Positions 26,530 through 36,218 of a DNA stretch of 64,000 nt are shown here, piece by piece. The notes beneath the pieces are model-generated. The model saw only the letters and a list, made by a program, of their open reading frames with translations, was not told the origin of the DNA and did no database searches. The translations under genes were made by a program, and so were the position numbers. How positions within the stretch are numbered: the stretch's first letter is position 1; every line of letters begins with the position of its first letter. The DNA lies in assembly GCF_000805455.1 (NCBI RefSeq), contig NZ_JSUS01000032.1, forward strand, positions 496,001-560,000. The letters run 5' to 3'. Origin of the DNA: Acinetobacter sp. A47 (GTDB lineage: Bacteria; Pseudomonadota; Gammaproteobacteria; Pseudomonadales; Moraxellaceae).

Positions 26530-28104
26530 ATGATGTCAGGACAATTCAAGAAACAACTCTCGCTCATGGATCTGACCTTTATTGGCTTAGGTGCCATTTT
26601 TGGTTCAGGATGGCTATTCTCTGCAAGCCACGTTGCAGCACAGGCAGGGCCCGCCGGTATTATTTCCTGGCTGATTGGCGGCTTTGCAGTACTGATTTTG
26701 GGAATTATCTATTGTGAACTTGGTGCAGCCCTGCCTAGGGCTGGCGGGATTATCCGCTATCCGGTATTTACCCATGGGCCTTTGCAAGGCTATTTGCTCG
26801 GTTCTATCACTGTGATTGCTTTTTCCAGCCTGATCGCCATTGAAGTCGTAGCAGCCCGTGAATATGCAGCAGCCTGGTTTCCGTCACTGACCGTTATCCA
26901 TGAGGGCGTGCGCTCTCCCAGTGTGATCGGCTGGTTATTCCAGTTCGCCCTGTTATGCTTCTTCTTCGCCCTCAATTATTTCAGCGTCAAAACTTTCGCT
27001 GTCGCCAACAACATTATCAGCATATTGAAATTTGCCGTTCCAGTTTTGGTCATCGTGGCGCTGCTTTATCATTTCAAACCTGCTAATTTCTCTGTCACCA
27101 AGTTCGCCCCTATGGGAGCACAAGGGGTACAAGGTGCTGTCTCAGCAGGCGGGATTATTTTCGCCTATCTGGGTTTAACCCCGATCATTTCGGTTGCAAG
27201 CGAGGTAAAACGCCCACAATTTACCATTCCATTTGCGTTAATTTTATCCGTTGTTCTGGCTACAGTGATTTATGTGGTATTGCAGGTTGCCTTTCTGGGG
27301 GCTGTACCCACTGAAATGCTGGCAAATGGCTGGCAAGGTCTGAGTAACCAGTTTCCGCTTCCTTATCGTGATATTGCCATGTTGCTGGGTTTAGGGTGGT
27401 TGGCCATGCTGGTCGTATCCGATGCAATCATCTCGCCTTCGGGTTGTGGAAATATTTACATGGCAGCCACACCACGGGTCATTTATGCTTGGTCAAATAG
27501 TAATACGTTTTTCCGTATTTTTACCCGTGTTGATCCAAAATCCGGAATTCCGCGTTATGCACTCTGGCTTACTTTTGCCTTATCCCTGTTTTGGACCATG
27601 CCATTTCCGTCTTGGGAAAAGCTGATCTCTGTGGTCTCGGCTGCACTGGTTTTAAGCTATGCCATTGCCCCGATTACAGTAGGCGCTTTACGCCGTAATG
27701 CACCAGATTTACCCCGCCCGTTTTTTGTCAAAGGCTTTGGTTTGCTTGGCCCTGTCTCTTTCATCATTGCATCATTTATTGTGTATTGGTCTGGCTGGAA
27801 TGTGATTTCCTGGCTTCTGGGCTCACAACTGGTCCTTTTTATTCTCTACGTTCTCTTTAAGCGTTATGTCCCGACACATGAAGTCAGCTTTGCTCAACAG
27901 GTGAAATCATCAGGCTGGCTGATTGGCTATTACATCTTCATGATTATTGCCTCTTACTTAGGAAGCTTTGGCGAAGGTGCTTCACATTTACTTCCAGCCC
28001 CTCTGGATACCTTACTGGTCATGCTAATAGCTATTGCCTGTTATTACTGGGGTATTCGTTCAGGTTTACCTAAAGCCATGATTAAAGAAGACCATGAGGC
28101 TTAA
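26530..28104 (+). CDS. APC-family amino acid permease (hydroxyproline island)
   Basis: Inner-membrane amino acid-polyamine-organocation carrier of 524 residues with 12-14 helices. The start LTFIGLGAIFGSGWLFSASHVAAQAGPAG is the unwound first helix with the substrate carboxylate-binding Gly motif. Preceded by AAGGA. It lies upstream of the semialdehyde dehydrogenase gene and has its own copy of the shared operator, so it is a likely importer of hydroxyproline or a related imino acid. Substrate assigned by context only. Confidence 0.85.
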   Translation: MMSGQFKKQLSLMDLTFIGLGAIFGSGWLFSASHVAAQAGPAGIISWLIGGFAVLILGIIYCELGAALPRAGGIIRYPVFTHGPLQGYLLGSITVIAFSSLIAIEVVAAREYAAAWFPSLTVIHEGVRSPSVIGWLFQFALLCFFFALNYFSVKTFAVANNIISILKFAVPVLVIVALLYHFKPANFSVTKFAPMGAQGVQGAVSAGGIIFAYLGLTPIISVASEVKRPQFTIPFALILSVVLATVIYVVLQVAFLGAVPTEMLANGWQGLSNQFPLPYRDIAMLLGLGWLAMLVVSDAIISPSGCGNIYMAATPRVIYAWSNSNTFFRIFTRVDPKSGIPRYALWLTFALSLFWTMPFPSWEKLISVVSAALVLSYAIAPITVGALRRNAPDLPRPFFVKGFGLLGPVSFIIASFIVYWSGWNVISWLLGSQLVLFILYVLFKRYVPTHEVSFAQQVKSSGWLIGYYIFMIIASYLGSFGEGASHLLPAPLDTLLVMLIAIACYYWGIRSGLPKAMIKEDHEA

Positions 28105-28211
28105 TGCAGATGATAGCCCAATAAAAACTTTTGATGAGGGACAGGCTTGCTGTTAGTACACGGCGATCCCCCTTACTCCCTATTTTCAAGCAGGTATCGA
28201 TCAACATAAAT

Positions 28212-28248
28212 AACGCTTTCTTCTGGCTTTATTCAAAGAGCAAGCGTT
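28212..28248 (+). terminator. Hairpin between permease and dehydrogenase genes
   Basis: AACGCTT/AAGCGTT stem followed by a T-rich tract (TTATTTATTT), 30 bases before the dehydrogenase start. It may partly terminate permease transcription. Confidence 0.4.
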
Positions 28249-28276
28249 TATTTATTTCCATTAGATGAGGAAGAAT

Positions 28277-29857
28277 ATGGTTAATATTTCTGGTCAGAAC
28301 TTTATTGCAGGACAGCGCTCAGGTGCAGGCGATAAAGTGGTTTATAGTTATGATGCAACTACGGGTGATGCCTTAGGCTATCGGTTTGCCCAGGCAACAG
28401 AGGAAGAAATTAATCAGGCGGTACAGGCAGCCTCAATTGCACATGCCGTGTTTAAACAGACGTCTCCCCACCAACGTGCCATCTTGCTGGAAAGCATTGC
28501 CAGTGAAATAGATGCACTTGACGATCAGTTTATCATGACCGTATGTCAGGAAACTGCCTTACCTGAAGCACGTATTCGTGGCGAACGTGGCCGTACCACA
28601 GGCCAGTTGCGTTTATTTGCTCAGGTTTTACGACGCGGTGATTATCTGGGAGCACGTATTGATCCGGCTATACCTGATCGTCAGCCTTTGCCTCGCCCGG
28701 ATTTACGTCAATATAAAATAGGCATCGGCCCTGTCGCCGTATTTGGAGCGAGTAATTTTCCACTGGCCTTTTCTACAGCGGGTGGAGATACGGCTTCAGC
28801 TCTTGCTGCGGGCTGTCCTGTGATTGTTAAAGCGCATAGCGGTCACATGGCCACTGCCGAATATATTGCCCACGCCATTACCACGGCAATAGCCAAATGT
28901 GCTTTACCGGCCGGTATATTTAGCATGATTTATGGACAAGGTGTGGGTGAACCACTGGTCAAGCATCCATTGATTAAGGCTGTCGGTTTTACCGGTTCTT
29001 TAAAAGGGGGACGTGCCTTATGTGATCTTGCAGCAGCTCGCCCTGAACCTATTCCGGTATTTGCCGAGATGTCGAGTATCAACCCGATGGTGCTACTCCC
29101 CGAGGCATTAAAAATCCGGGGAGATACGATTGCAGCCGAACTAAGTGCTTCTGTCGTACTGGGCTGTGGTCAATTTTGTACAAACCCGGGGCTAATCCTA
29201 GGTATAAAATCACCTGAATTTAGCCAGTTCCTGGTTCGATTCACAGCGCAGATGGCACAACAACCACCCCAAACCATGTTGAATAAAGGGACGCTAAAGA
29301 GCTATCAGCAGGCTTTGCAAGAATTGTTAGCCCATCCAGAGATTCAGCATTTAGCTGGCCAGCCACAACAGGGCAATCAGGCCCAGCCACAACTGTTTAA
29401 AGCAGATGTCTCCCTGTTACTCAAACAGGATGAATTGCTGCAAGAAGAGGTATTTGGCCCAGCAACAATCGTGATTGAAGTTGAAAATGCCCAGCAACTT
29501 ACACTTGCCTTGAGCTGCCTTCGCGGTCAGCTTACAGCATCCTTAATTGCTGAGCCTCAGGATTTCAGGGATTTCCCGGCACTGATTCCGCTACTGGAAG
29601 AAAAAGCAGGCCGCCTGCTCTTAAACGGATATCCAACCGGTGTCGAGGTATGTGATGCAATGGTTCATGGTGGGCCATATCCTGCGACTTCAGATGCGCG
29701 AGGGACTTCAGTCGGCACTTTGGCAATTGAACGTTATCTTCGTCCCGTCTGTTATCAGAACTACCCAGACGAGCTACTTCCCCCTGCACTTCAAAATGCC
29801 AATCCGCTTGGTATTTACCGGTTGGTGAACGGCGAGCTGACACAGGCTGCACTTTAA
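28277..29857 (+). CDS. Alpha-ketoglutarate semialdehyde dehydrogenase
   Basis: Cytoplasmic NAD(P)-dependent aldehyde dehydrogenase of 526 residues, oxidising 2,5-dioxopentanoate to 2-oxoglutarate, the last step of hydroxyproline (and of some sugar-acid) breakdown. FGASNFPLAFSTAGGDTASALAAG is characteristic of the type III KGSADH branch. The catalytic Glu lies in FAEMSSINP and the nucleophilic Cys in GCGQFCTNPG. Start 28277 is chosen for the GAGGA five bases upstream. Followed by a strong terminator. Activity on other aldehydes is possible, but the neighbourhood fits. Confidence 0.92.
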   Translation: MVNISGQNFIAGQRSGAGDKVVYSYDATTGDALGYRFAQATEEEINQAVQAASIAHAVFKQTSPHQRAILLESIASEIDALDDQFIMTVCQETALPEARIRGERGRTTGQLRLFAQVLRRGDYLGARIDPAIPDRQPLPRPDLRQYKIGIGPVAVFGASNFPLAFSTAGGDTASALAAGCPVIVKAHSGHMATAEYIAHAITTAIAKCALPAGIFSMIYGQGVGEPLVKHPLIKAVGFTGSLKGGRALCDLAAARPEPIPVFAEMSSINPMVLLPEALKIRGDTIAAELSASVVLGCGQFCTNPGLILGIKSPEFSQFLVRFTAQMAQQPPQTMLNKGTLKSYQQALQELLAHPEIQHLAGQPQQGNQAQPQLFKADVSLLLKQDELLQEEVFGPATIVIEVENAQQLTLALSCLRGQLTASLIAEPQDFRDFPALIPLLEEKAGRLLLNGYPTGVEVCDAMVHGGPYPATSDARGTSVGTLAIERYLRPVCYQNYPDELLPPALQNANPLGIYRLVNGELTQAAL

Positions 29858-29867
29858 GTATTTTTCA

Positions 29868-29898
29868 GGGGTCCATCCTGATGGTGGACTCCTTTTTT
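29868..29898 (+). terminator. Rho-independent terminator of the dehydrogenase gene
   Basis: Ten-base-pair stem (GGGGTCCATC with GGTGGACTCC, two G-U pairs) followed by six T. Confidence 0.85.
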
Positions 29899-30033
29899 AT
29901 GCCTGCCAGAAATTTCAGCTAGCAATCGTCCATGCTCCCCAACCTCTATAACAACAACCAGCTATCCAAATAAAAAAAGTAAGCCAAACAAGCTTTTTTC
30001 TCAAAATAAAATTGTATAAACAAGGATCTATCT

Positions 30034-31335
30034 ATGACAACTTTAAAAAGAGTCGTCGCGGCCTCTATGGTCGGTTCCGTTGCAGAATGGTATGAATTTT
30101 TCCTCTATGGTACAGCTTCGGCACTGGTCTTTGGCGAATTGTTTTTTCAACAGACAGGCAGCGCCATTGATGGTATTTTGGCTGCCTTTGCCTTATATGC
30201 TGTTGGCTTTCTGGCCAGACCAATTGGCGGTTTGGTATTCGGTCATTATGGAGATAAATTTGGCCGGAAAAAACTGTTACAGATCAGCCTGATCATTGTG
30301 GGTATTAGCACTTTTTTAATGGGCTGTATTCCAGCCTTCGATCAGATCGGCTATTGGGCGCCCACTCTACTTGTGACATTACGCCTGATTCAGGGCTTTG
30401 CGTTTGGTGGAGAATGGGGCGGCGCAGTTATTCTGGTGTCCGAGCATAGCCCGGATGATCGTCGGGGCTATTGGGCCAGCTGGCCACAAACCGGAGTGCC
30501 CTTGGGTAATCTGGTTGCCACATTAGTACTGTTACTTCTTTCTCATCACCTGTCACCGGAACAATTCCTGAACTGGGGCTGGCGCTGTGCCTTCTGGTTC
30601 TCGGCAGTGGTGGTACTCATCGGCTTATGGATTCGGAAAAATGTTGATGATGCCGAGGTATTTAAACAGGCACAAGCCAGACAGCAACAACTCAGGCACC
30701 AGCAAGCGGGCATTATTGAAGTCTTAAAAGACCACAAGAAAGCAGTGGTCGCAGGCATTGGCGCCCGCTTTGCTGAAAATATCCTCTACTATATGGTGGT
30801 AACCTTTTCAATCAGTTACCTAAAACTGGTGGTTCATAAAGATACATCACAGATTTTACGCCTGATGTTTGCGGCCCATCTGATTCATTTTTTCATTATT
30901 CCCCTGATGGGACATTTAAGTGATGTTTACGGACGAAAACCGATTTATCTGGTTGGTGCGATCCTGACTGCATTTTGGGGCTTTATTGGTTTTCCGTTAA
31001 TGGATACCGGTAATGACTGGCTGATCATGCTGGCAATTGTGCTGGGTCTTTTGATTGAGTCGATGACCTATTCTCCTTATTCTGCGCTTATGACAGAACT
31101 GTTCCCGACCCATATTCGTTATACGGCGCTCTCTTTTTGCTATCAGGTTGCACCCATTATGGCCGGTTCTCTCGCTCCACTGATTGCCTTGAGTTTATTA
31201 AAACAGTTTAATAGCTCGATCCCGATTTCACTTTATCTGGTGGCTGCCAGCCTGATTTCCATCATTTCAATTTTGTTGATCAAAGAGACCCGAGGCAGAT
31301 CATTGGCCTTCTACGACAAATCCTCTTCTCGCTAA
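30034..31335 (+). CDS. MHS-family metabolite:proton symporter (MFS)
   Basis: Inner-membrane carrier of 433 residues of the metabolite:H+ symporter branch (ProP, ShiA, KgtP relatives). Signatures are [20 protein letters not shown] at the start, motif [12 protein letters not shown], and [10 protein letters not shown]. About 12 helices. AAGGA precedes the ATG. In the hydroxyproline island it may carry hydroxyproline, a dicarboxylate such as 2-oxoglutarate, or a betaine. It is monocistronic between two terminators. Confidence 0.88.
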   Translation: MTTLKRVVAASMVGSVAEWYEFFLYGTASALVFGELFFQQTGSAIDGILAAFALYAVGFLARPIGGLVFGHYGDKFGRKKLLQISLIIVGISTFLMGCIPAFDQIGYWAPTLLVTLRLIQGFAFGGEWGGAVILVSEHSPDDRRGYWASWPQTGVPLGNLVATLVLLLLSHHLSPEQFLNWGWRCAFWFSAVVVLIGLWIRKNVDDAEVFKQAQARQQQLRHQQAGIIEVLKDHKKAVVAGIGARFAENILYYMVVTFSISYLKLVVHKDTSQILRLMFAAHLIHFFIIPLMGHLSDVYGRKPIYLVGAILTAFWGFIGFPLMDTGNDWLIMLAIVLGLLIESMTYSPYSALMTELFPTHIRYTALSFCYQVAPIMAGSLAPLIALSLLKQFNSSIPISLYLVAASLISIISILLIKETRGRSLAFYDKSSSR

Positions 31336-31344
31336 CCCTATCTA

Positions 31345-31378
31345 TAAAAAAGGCCATCTGTATGAACTGGCCTTTTTT
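31345..31378 (+). terminator. Rho-independent terminator
   Basis: AAAAAAGGCCA / TGGCCTTTTTT stem-loop immediately after the MHS gene; symmetrical, so potentially bidirectional. Confidence 0.85.
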
Positions 31379-31574
31379 AGCTTTGGCTTCTGAAAAAAAC
31401 GGCTTTTCTTTAATTACCCATTTCTGTCTCATAACGTTTAAATCAGTATTTAAGCTCCATGAACACGCCATGAAACTTACTAATATAAGCTTATGTCATT
31501 ACATTGTAATTTCTTTAGCATAACACATCCACCCCTAACCGGTTAGTTATCAACTGGTTCGAGATATCTCCAAA

Positions 31575-31610
31575 AAAAAAAGAGAGTCTAAATGAATCAC
31601 TCTCTTTTTT
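31575..31610. terminator. Terminator of the OPA transporter gene
   Basis: AAAAAAGAGAGT / ACTCTCTTTTTT stem with a 12-base loop, about 30 bases past the minus-strand stop; A- and T-runs on both sides. Confidence 0.8.
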
Positions 31611-31641
31611 ACTTGCCTGAAAAATAACTTTGTACCGTTTG

Positions 31642-32964
31642 CTAACTTGCCCGACTCGGATTTTTTGATGAAAGCAGAGGAAATAATAAAATTGCAGAAG
31701 CCAGCGTTGCAATAATCATGGTCATAAAGAAACCGTTCCAGCCCAGCCATTCAATAATTTTTGCAAGCGGATAACCGGACAAGGCTGCCCCCAGATAGCC
31801 AAATAACCCGACAAAACCGGTTGCGGCCCCTGCTGAGTCTTTATGCGCAGCTTCGGCAGCTGACATCCCGATCAGCATTTGCGGACCAAAAATAAAGAAA
31901 CCAAGAAAGAAAAAACAACCTGCCGTCAAGGCATAACCGATATTAGGAAAAAACCATAAAATTGCAGCGGCAATGCCTATCCCGATCATAAAAATAATGT
32001 TCATTGGTGTCCGGTTCCCCTTAAACAAGACATCAGACCCCCAGCCTGCCACAATTGTGCCCATGAAACCGCCAATTTCCAGAAAGGTTAATGCCGAGTT
32101 GGCCTTGACCAGTCCCCAGCCATATTCCTTAACCAGATACAGGTTAGCCCAATCGTTTAACCCGGTCCGTACGATATAAACCAGAACATAGGACATGGCC
32201 AGTAACCAGATATATTTATTGGTAAAGATATACGTCACCAGAATATCCCAGACCTTCATTTTTTTACTTCTGGCTTCTTGTGCAAGTTCTGACGCATCAT
32301 GCCGCCATTCTCCCACTGTAGGTAGCCCCAGGCTCGCAGGTTTATCTCTTAGACGTAAACAGACAATACTTCCCATAATTATTGCAATAATGCCCGGAAC
32401 ATACATGCCATAACGCCATCCAAAATGAACCGCCAGCCCTCCGGCCAGTAGCGGTATTAATGCACCGCCAACGTTATGGGAGGTATTGCATAATGCCCAC
32501 CAGAAACCACGCTCATTACGTGAATACCAGGTAGTTAAACTTTTAGAACATGGCGGCCAGCCCCATCCCTGAAAAAAGGCATTAAAAATCCAGATTATGG
32601 CAAAAATCCACAAGGTCGAACTCATGCCGAAAACAATATTTAGCACCCCTGTTACAATCAGTCCCACACCCATAAAGTAGCGTGGATTGGCAGCGTCACT
32701 CATCACCCCCGATGCAAACCGGGATATTCCATAGACCAAATAAAAAGAGGTGCTTAAAATCCCGACATCGGCAAGGCTCAAGCCTAAGTCCTTGATCATC
32801 TCGGGCATGACATAGTTAAAGCTTTTTCTGGTCAGGTAGAATGTTGAATAGCCCAGATACAAGGCAATCATCACATGGATACGCCAATATTTATATAATG
32901 CATCAATGTGGTTTTTATCCGTTATCACAGGCTGAGCCGGAGCGCTTTTCATCCAGGAAAACAT
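31642..32964 (-). CDS. Organophosphate:phosphate antiporter family MFS transporter
   Basis: Inner-membrane carrier of 440 residues of the OPA branch (GlpT, UhpT, UhpC, PgtP relatives). Shared features are YKYWRIHVMIALYLGYSTFYLTRKSFN with conserved Arg/Lys, and the FFQGWGWPPCSKSLTTWY signature. Such proteins exchange phosphate for sugar phosphates or glycerol phosphate; UhpC-like sensors also exist. Start 32964 has GGAG six bases upstream. It follows the IMPase-family gene by 55 bases, suggesting import of an organophosphate that is then dephosphorylated. Substrate unknown. Confidence 0.87.
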   Translation of the reverse strand: MFSWMKSAPAQPVITDKNHIDALYKYWRIHVMIALYLGYSTFYLTRKSFNYVMPEMIKDLGLSLADVGILSTSFYLVYGISRFASGVMSDAANPRYFMGVGLIVTGVLNIVFGMSSTLWIFAIIWIFNAFFQGWGWPPCSKSLTTWYSRNERGFWWALCNTSHNVGGALIPLLAGGLAVHFGWRYGMYVPGIIAIIMGSIVCLRLRDKPASLGLPTVGEWRHDASELAQEARSKKMKVWDILVTYIFTNKYIWLLAMSYVLVYIVRTGLNDWANLYLVKEYGWGLVKANSALTFLEIGGFMGTIVAGWGSDVLFKGNRTPMNIIFMIGIGIAAAILWFFPNIGYALTAGCFFFLGFFIFGPQMLIGMSAAEAAHKDSAGAATGFVGLFGYLGAALSGYPLAKIIEWLGWNGFFMTMIIATLASAILLFPLLSSKNPSRAS

Positions 32965-33019
32965 ATACATCTCCATATTATTTTATTTGCGGGGTTATCT
33001 GTCCCGTTGCATGTTTTTG

Positions 33020-33820
33020 TTATGCACCAGCTTTATATTTTTTTAGAAACTGAATGGCCTGTTCATGTAACTCCCGGGTCGCTGCTGCAACAACCGTTTT
33101 TCCGGAATGGATGGTTAATGGCGCCCCATCCCAGTCGGAAATGCATCCGCCCGCTCCTTCAATGACCGGAACCAGGGCACAATAATCCACTTCACGCATA
33201 CCGCCACTATCAATACTCAGATCAATTTTTCCTGTTGCCAGACAGGCATAGGCATAACAGGCAGCCCCGTAGACCCGCCACTTGGTAGCGCAAAGGATGT
33301 TTTGATAGCCTGCACGATGTTCAGCCAGAACAGGCTCGGTATTACTTGAAGACATCAGTGCAGTTTCAAGCGATGTACAGTTGCGGGTCGCAATCTCACG
33401 ACCATTGAGCGTACTTTGCTGTCCCTTGACACCAACCCAGCGCTCGCAAACAGCAGGATGCTCGATAATTCCCAGAACCGGCACACCGTGATGACATAAT
33501 GCAATCAGGGTTCCAAAAGTTGGAAAACCCGAAATAAACTGCTTGGTGCCGTCAATCGGGTCAACCACCCAGACAAATTCAGCCTGATGGTTTTCTCCTC
33601 CGTATTCTTCTCCCAGAATGTCATGATCAGGGTAAAATTTTTCGATGATTTTCCTGATCTCCCGTTCAACATATTGATCGACCTCGGTTACCGGGCTTTC
33701 ATCTTCTTTGGTTTCAAACAAAATATGCTGGTAGCGAAAATTCTGGCGATGTTGATTCAATATGTAGCGGGCGCGGTCTGCTGCCATATGTGCCGTATCT
33801 AGAAAAATTGAGTAATCCAT
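33020..33820 (-). CDS. Inositol-monophosphatase family phosphatase (HisN-like)
   Basis: Cytoplasmic Mg-dependent phosphatase of 266 residues. The metal-binding set is present: E in ILGEEYGG, the WVVDPIDGTKQFISG motif, and the C-terminal WRVYGAACYAYACLATGKIDLSID region. These are close to HisN-type histidinol-phosphatases and to inositol monophosphatases. AAGGAG precedes the start by eight bases. As first gene of a two-gene unit with an OPA antiporter, it more likely acts on an imported phosphate ester than in histidine synthesis. Specificity is open. Confidence 0.88.
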   Translation of the reverse strand: MDYSIFLDTAHMAADRARYILNQHRQNFRYQHILFETKEDESPVTEVDQYVEREIRKIIEKFYPDHDILGEEYGGENHQAEFVWVVDPIDGTKQFISGFPTFGTLIALCHHGVPVLGIIEHPAVCERWVGVKGQQSTLNGREIATRNCTSLETALMSSSNTEPVLAEHRAGYQNILCATKWRVYGAACYAYACLATGKIDLSIDSGGMREVDYCALVPVIEGAGGCISDWDGAPLTIHSGKTVVAAATRELHEQAIQFLKKYKAGA

Positions 33821-33921
33821 AACACCTTCTCCTTGAGGTTTAATCTTAGTTATTGTTCTGTATAGGAAAAATCATTCCTGTTTGAACATTTTCCGTTTAT
33901 TTCTAAAAATGGGAATTCATT

Positions 33922-33958
33922 TTGACAAAAGAATATCGTATACGATATTCTTTATCAA
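33922..33958. promoter_or_regulatory. Operator copy 2 within divergent promoters
   Basis: GAATATCGTATACGATATTC (33931-33950), a perfect 20-bp palindrome, contains the shared 16-bp operator. On the plus strand TTGACA (33922-33927) and GATATT (33944-33949) with a 16-base spacer form a porin promoter that encloses it. On the minus strand TTGATA (33958-33953) and GATATT with a 15-base spacer could serve the phosphatase-OPA unit. A repressor bound here would block both. Confidence 0.75.
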
Positions 33959-34068
33959 GCAAAATGCTCTAGCCCTAGATTGCTTTTGTTTATCAATAAT
34001 TATTTTCAATAAAAGCTGGACACCAGTGATGGTGAAGGATCGGCAATACACATACTCAGGACAGGTAT

Positions 34069-35364
34069 ATGATTTTTTTATTTAAAAGAACAACAATTTG
34101 CACAACAGTACTGACTCGGCAAATACTGATTATTTTAGGTACGGCTCTGCCACTCGTTGGCCATGCAACCAGTCAGGAAAGCGCCCAACAAATCGAGCAG
34201 CTCCGTCTTGAAGTTAATGCGCTTAAAGCCTTAGTTCAACAGTACTCTCAAGCCGGCGTTAAACCGGATACATCAGGTCAGGCAGCTCCGGTTCCGGGTA
34301 CAGACACAGGGCAGCCTGCGTCAAAATCCCTTAAGTTAACTACCCGATCTGGTGCAGAGTTTCAGTTATACGGCTTTATCCGGGGTGATTCGTCTTATCA
34401 GTTCAAGGGTGGAAACGGGATTTTTAACCGTATCCATAAGGTCGATCTAAATGGTCAGGAAGTCCATAAAGACCGCTTCTATAATACGGTAACGACCACC
34501 CGCTTTGGTCTGGACTTTAAAACACCGCTAGAAGGACAGCAAATTGGCGGTAAACTCGAAGTTGATTTTCGTGGAGGTGCCAATAATGACACCCTCCGTT
34601 TACGCCATGTCTATTTGACTTACAACAACTGGTTATTTGGACAGACCACATCGAGTTTTCTGGCAACAGATTTACAACCCGACATGCTGGATTTCGGTTC
34701 ACCTTTAGGCATCGGTACTTTCCGTACTCCTCTCGTCCGTTACAACAACAGCTTTACAGCCGGCCCCGAGTATTTTATCAGCCTTGAAAAAGGCCGGGAT
34801 GAAAACCGGCTTCCGGCACTCACAGGCAAACTCAAATATGATTTTGAAAATGGATCTGTTTCGACAAGGGCCATGGTTCAGCAATTACGTATTGCAGATG
34901 CCAACAATAAAAAAGAGGTGAGCTGGGGCGCTGCAATCGGGGCAAGTTATCAGGCTAGCCCGAAATTAAAGCTGATGGCGGACTATTCACATGTCAAGGG
35001 AGATGACCGCTTCCTGCTCTATACCAATAGTGCCTATCTGCTCGATAACACCAAAACCCAGGTATATTTAAATGAGTTTGACAGCTTTACTACAGGTCTC
35101 TCTTATCAGTTAACACCTAAAATTAAAGCCACCTTGGGTTACGGTGCCATGTTTGCCAACGACAATAACGGATTTGCGCAATACGACCTTGTCTCTGATC
35201 AAAACCAGAATAAGTCTTTACAGCAAGGCTGGCTCTATATGATGTATAACCCTGTGACTCCCGTGACTTTTGGACTTGAATATATCTATGGAGAACGAAA
35301 AACCTTCAATAATCAAAAAGGGATAGATAACCGGCTGGAAGCCATGGTGCGCTACAACTTTTAA
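34069..35364 (+). CDS. DcaP-like trimeric outer-membrane porin
   Basis: Outer-membrane beta-barrel protein of 431 residues. The N-terminal signal peptide ends near GHA (about residue 35), and a coiled-coil stretch (about 38-62, ESAQQIEQLRLEVNALKALVQ) follows, then a linker and a 16-strand-type barrel ending in the C-terminal Phe of MVRYNF. DcaP porins of Acinetobacter pass dicarboxylates and small negatively charged compounds. With the shared operator in its promoter, this one probably admits hydroxyproline or related compounds. Followed by a terminator hairpin. Confidence 0.88.
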   Translation: MIFLFKRTTICTTVLTRQILIILGTALPLVGHATSQESAQQIEQLRLEVNALKALVQQYSQAGVKPDTSGQAAPVPGTDTGQPASKSLKLTTRSGAEFQLYGFIRGDSSYQFKGGNGIFNRIHKVDLNGQEVHKDRFYNTVTTTRFGLDFKTPLEGQQIGGKLEVDFRGGANNDTLRLRHVYLTYNNWLFGQTTSSFLATDLQPDMLDFGSPLGIGTFRTPLVRYNNSFTAGPEYFISLEKGRDENRLPALTGKLKYDFENGSVSTRAMVQQLRIADANNKKEVSWGAAIGASYQASPKLKLMADYSHVKGDDRFLLYTNSAYLLDNTKTQVYLNEFDSFTTGLSYQLTPKIKATLGYGAMFANDNNGFAQYDLVSDQNQNKSLQQGWLYMMYNPVTPVTFGLEYIYGERKTFNNQKGIDNRLEAMVRYNF

Positions 35365-35388
35365 CAGGACGCTTCCTGACACATATAA

Positions 35389-35415
35389 AATAATCCTAAC
35401 CCTGTTAGGGTTATT
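35389..35415. terminator. Terminator between porin and araC-type gene
   Basis: AATAATCCTAAC / GTTAGGGTTATT 12-bp stem with a 3-base loop, then TTTT on the plus strand; it overlaps the stop codon of the convergent regulator gene. Confidence 0.75.
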
Positions 35416-36172
35416 TTATTGCGCCTGTTTTATATGTCCCTCTGAACAGACTCGGAGACATACCTGTATGCAGCTTAAATTGACGACAAAACGCACTATG
35501 GTCTGTATAGCCACAACGCAGACCAATTTCAGTAATGGCCAAATCTGTAGCCAGAAGTTCTGTAGCCACTTGCAAACGGATTTTACTGATCATCTGTCTT
35601 GGGGTTAAATGGTAAATCTTTTTGCAGTAGCGCTCTAACTGGGCCACCGATACGCCTGCAATTGCAGTCAGGTGAGCCAGGGTTATCGTTTCGGCATAAT
35701 TTTTCTTGATATATTCTTCCACCTGCACCATTTTATAAAAAGCTGGATGCGTATTTTCCGGTACATTCAGGTCATTGGAAATTCCGGCTATGCCGACAAG
35801 ATGACCGTCTTTATCAAATAACGGTTCTTTATAGGTGAGGCACCATCCCGACTGGTTCTTTGCATATAAATGTAGTTCTAGCTGTTCAGCAAGTTTTTTG
35901 CCTCGCCGAATCACCTGTCGATCTTGCGAGGTATATATTTTTCCAAGCGCATGTGGAAAAACTTCTTCCGACGTTTTTCCCAGCAATGCAGATTTGTCTT
36001 TTAGACCACAGCGGTTTACCAGGGTCTGGTTGACATACACATAACGTGCCTCGGCATTTTTAATAAAAAAAACCACTGAAGACAAAGCATCGAATAAAGG
36101 TTCTATACTTTCCAGATTCTTTAAGAAATCTTCCAGGGTTGAAGTAAGTTGCGGAAGGTGAACCAGAGACAT
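35411..36172 (-). CDS. PAS-domain AraC-family regulator
   Basis: Transcription regulator of 253 residues: a PAS-type sensor domain (about 20-135, FDALSSVVFFIKNAEARYVYVNQTL ... GIAGISNDL) and two AraC helix-turn-helix motifs (about 150-250, ITLAHLTAIAGVSVAQLERYCKKIY and ITEIGLRCGYTDHSAFCRQFKLHTG). It lies directly downstream of the D-hydroxyproline dehydrogenase genes on the same strand, so it may be a local activator; an AraC-type regulator is also found with hydroxyproline genes in Pseudomonas. Its effector is unknown. Confidence 0.88.
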   Translation of the reverse strand: MSLVHLPQLTSTLEDFLKNLESIEPLFDALSSVVFFIKNAEARYVYVNQTLVNRCGLKDKSALLGKTSEEVFPHALGKIYTSQDRQVIRRGKKLAEQLELHLYAKNQSGWCLTYKEPLFDKDGHLVGIAGISNDLNVPENTHPAFYKMVQVEEYIKKNYAETITLAHLTAIAGVSVAQLERYCKKIYHLTPRQMISKIRLQVATELLATDLAITEIGLRCGYTDHSAFCRQFKLHTGMSPSLFRGTYKTGAIK

Positions 36173-36175
36173 GAG

Positions 36176-36212
36176 CTAGAGTAGAACCAAAATAATCACG
36201 GTTCTACTCTAG
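36176..36212. terminator. 13-bp hairpin between dehydrogenase operon and araC-type gene
   Basis: CTAGAGTAGAACC / GGTTCTACTCTAG perfect stem with an 11-base loop, starting just four bases upstream of the regulator start. It may end or attenuate transcription of the dehydrogenase operon; no T-run follows. Confidence 0.5.
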
Positions 36213-36218
36213 AGCATT

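Noticed and set aside
33882..34085. 67-codon plus-strand frame before the porin
   Set aside because: It runs through the promoter and operator and overlaps the porin start; no family signature.
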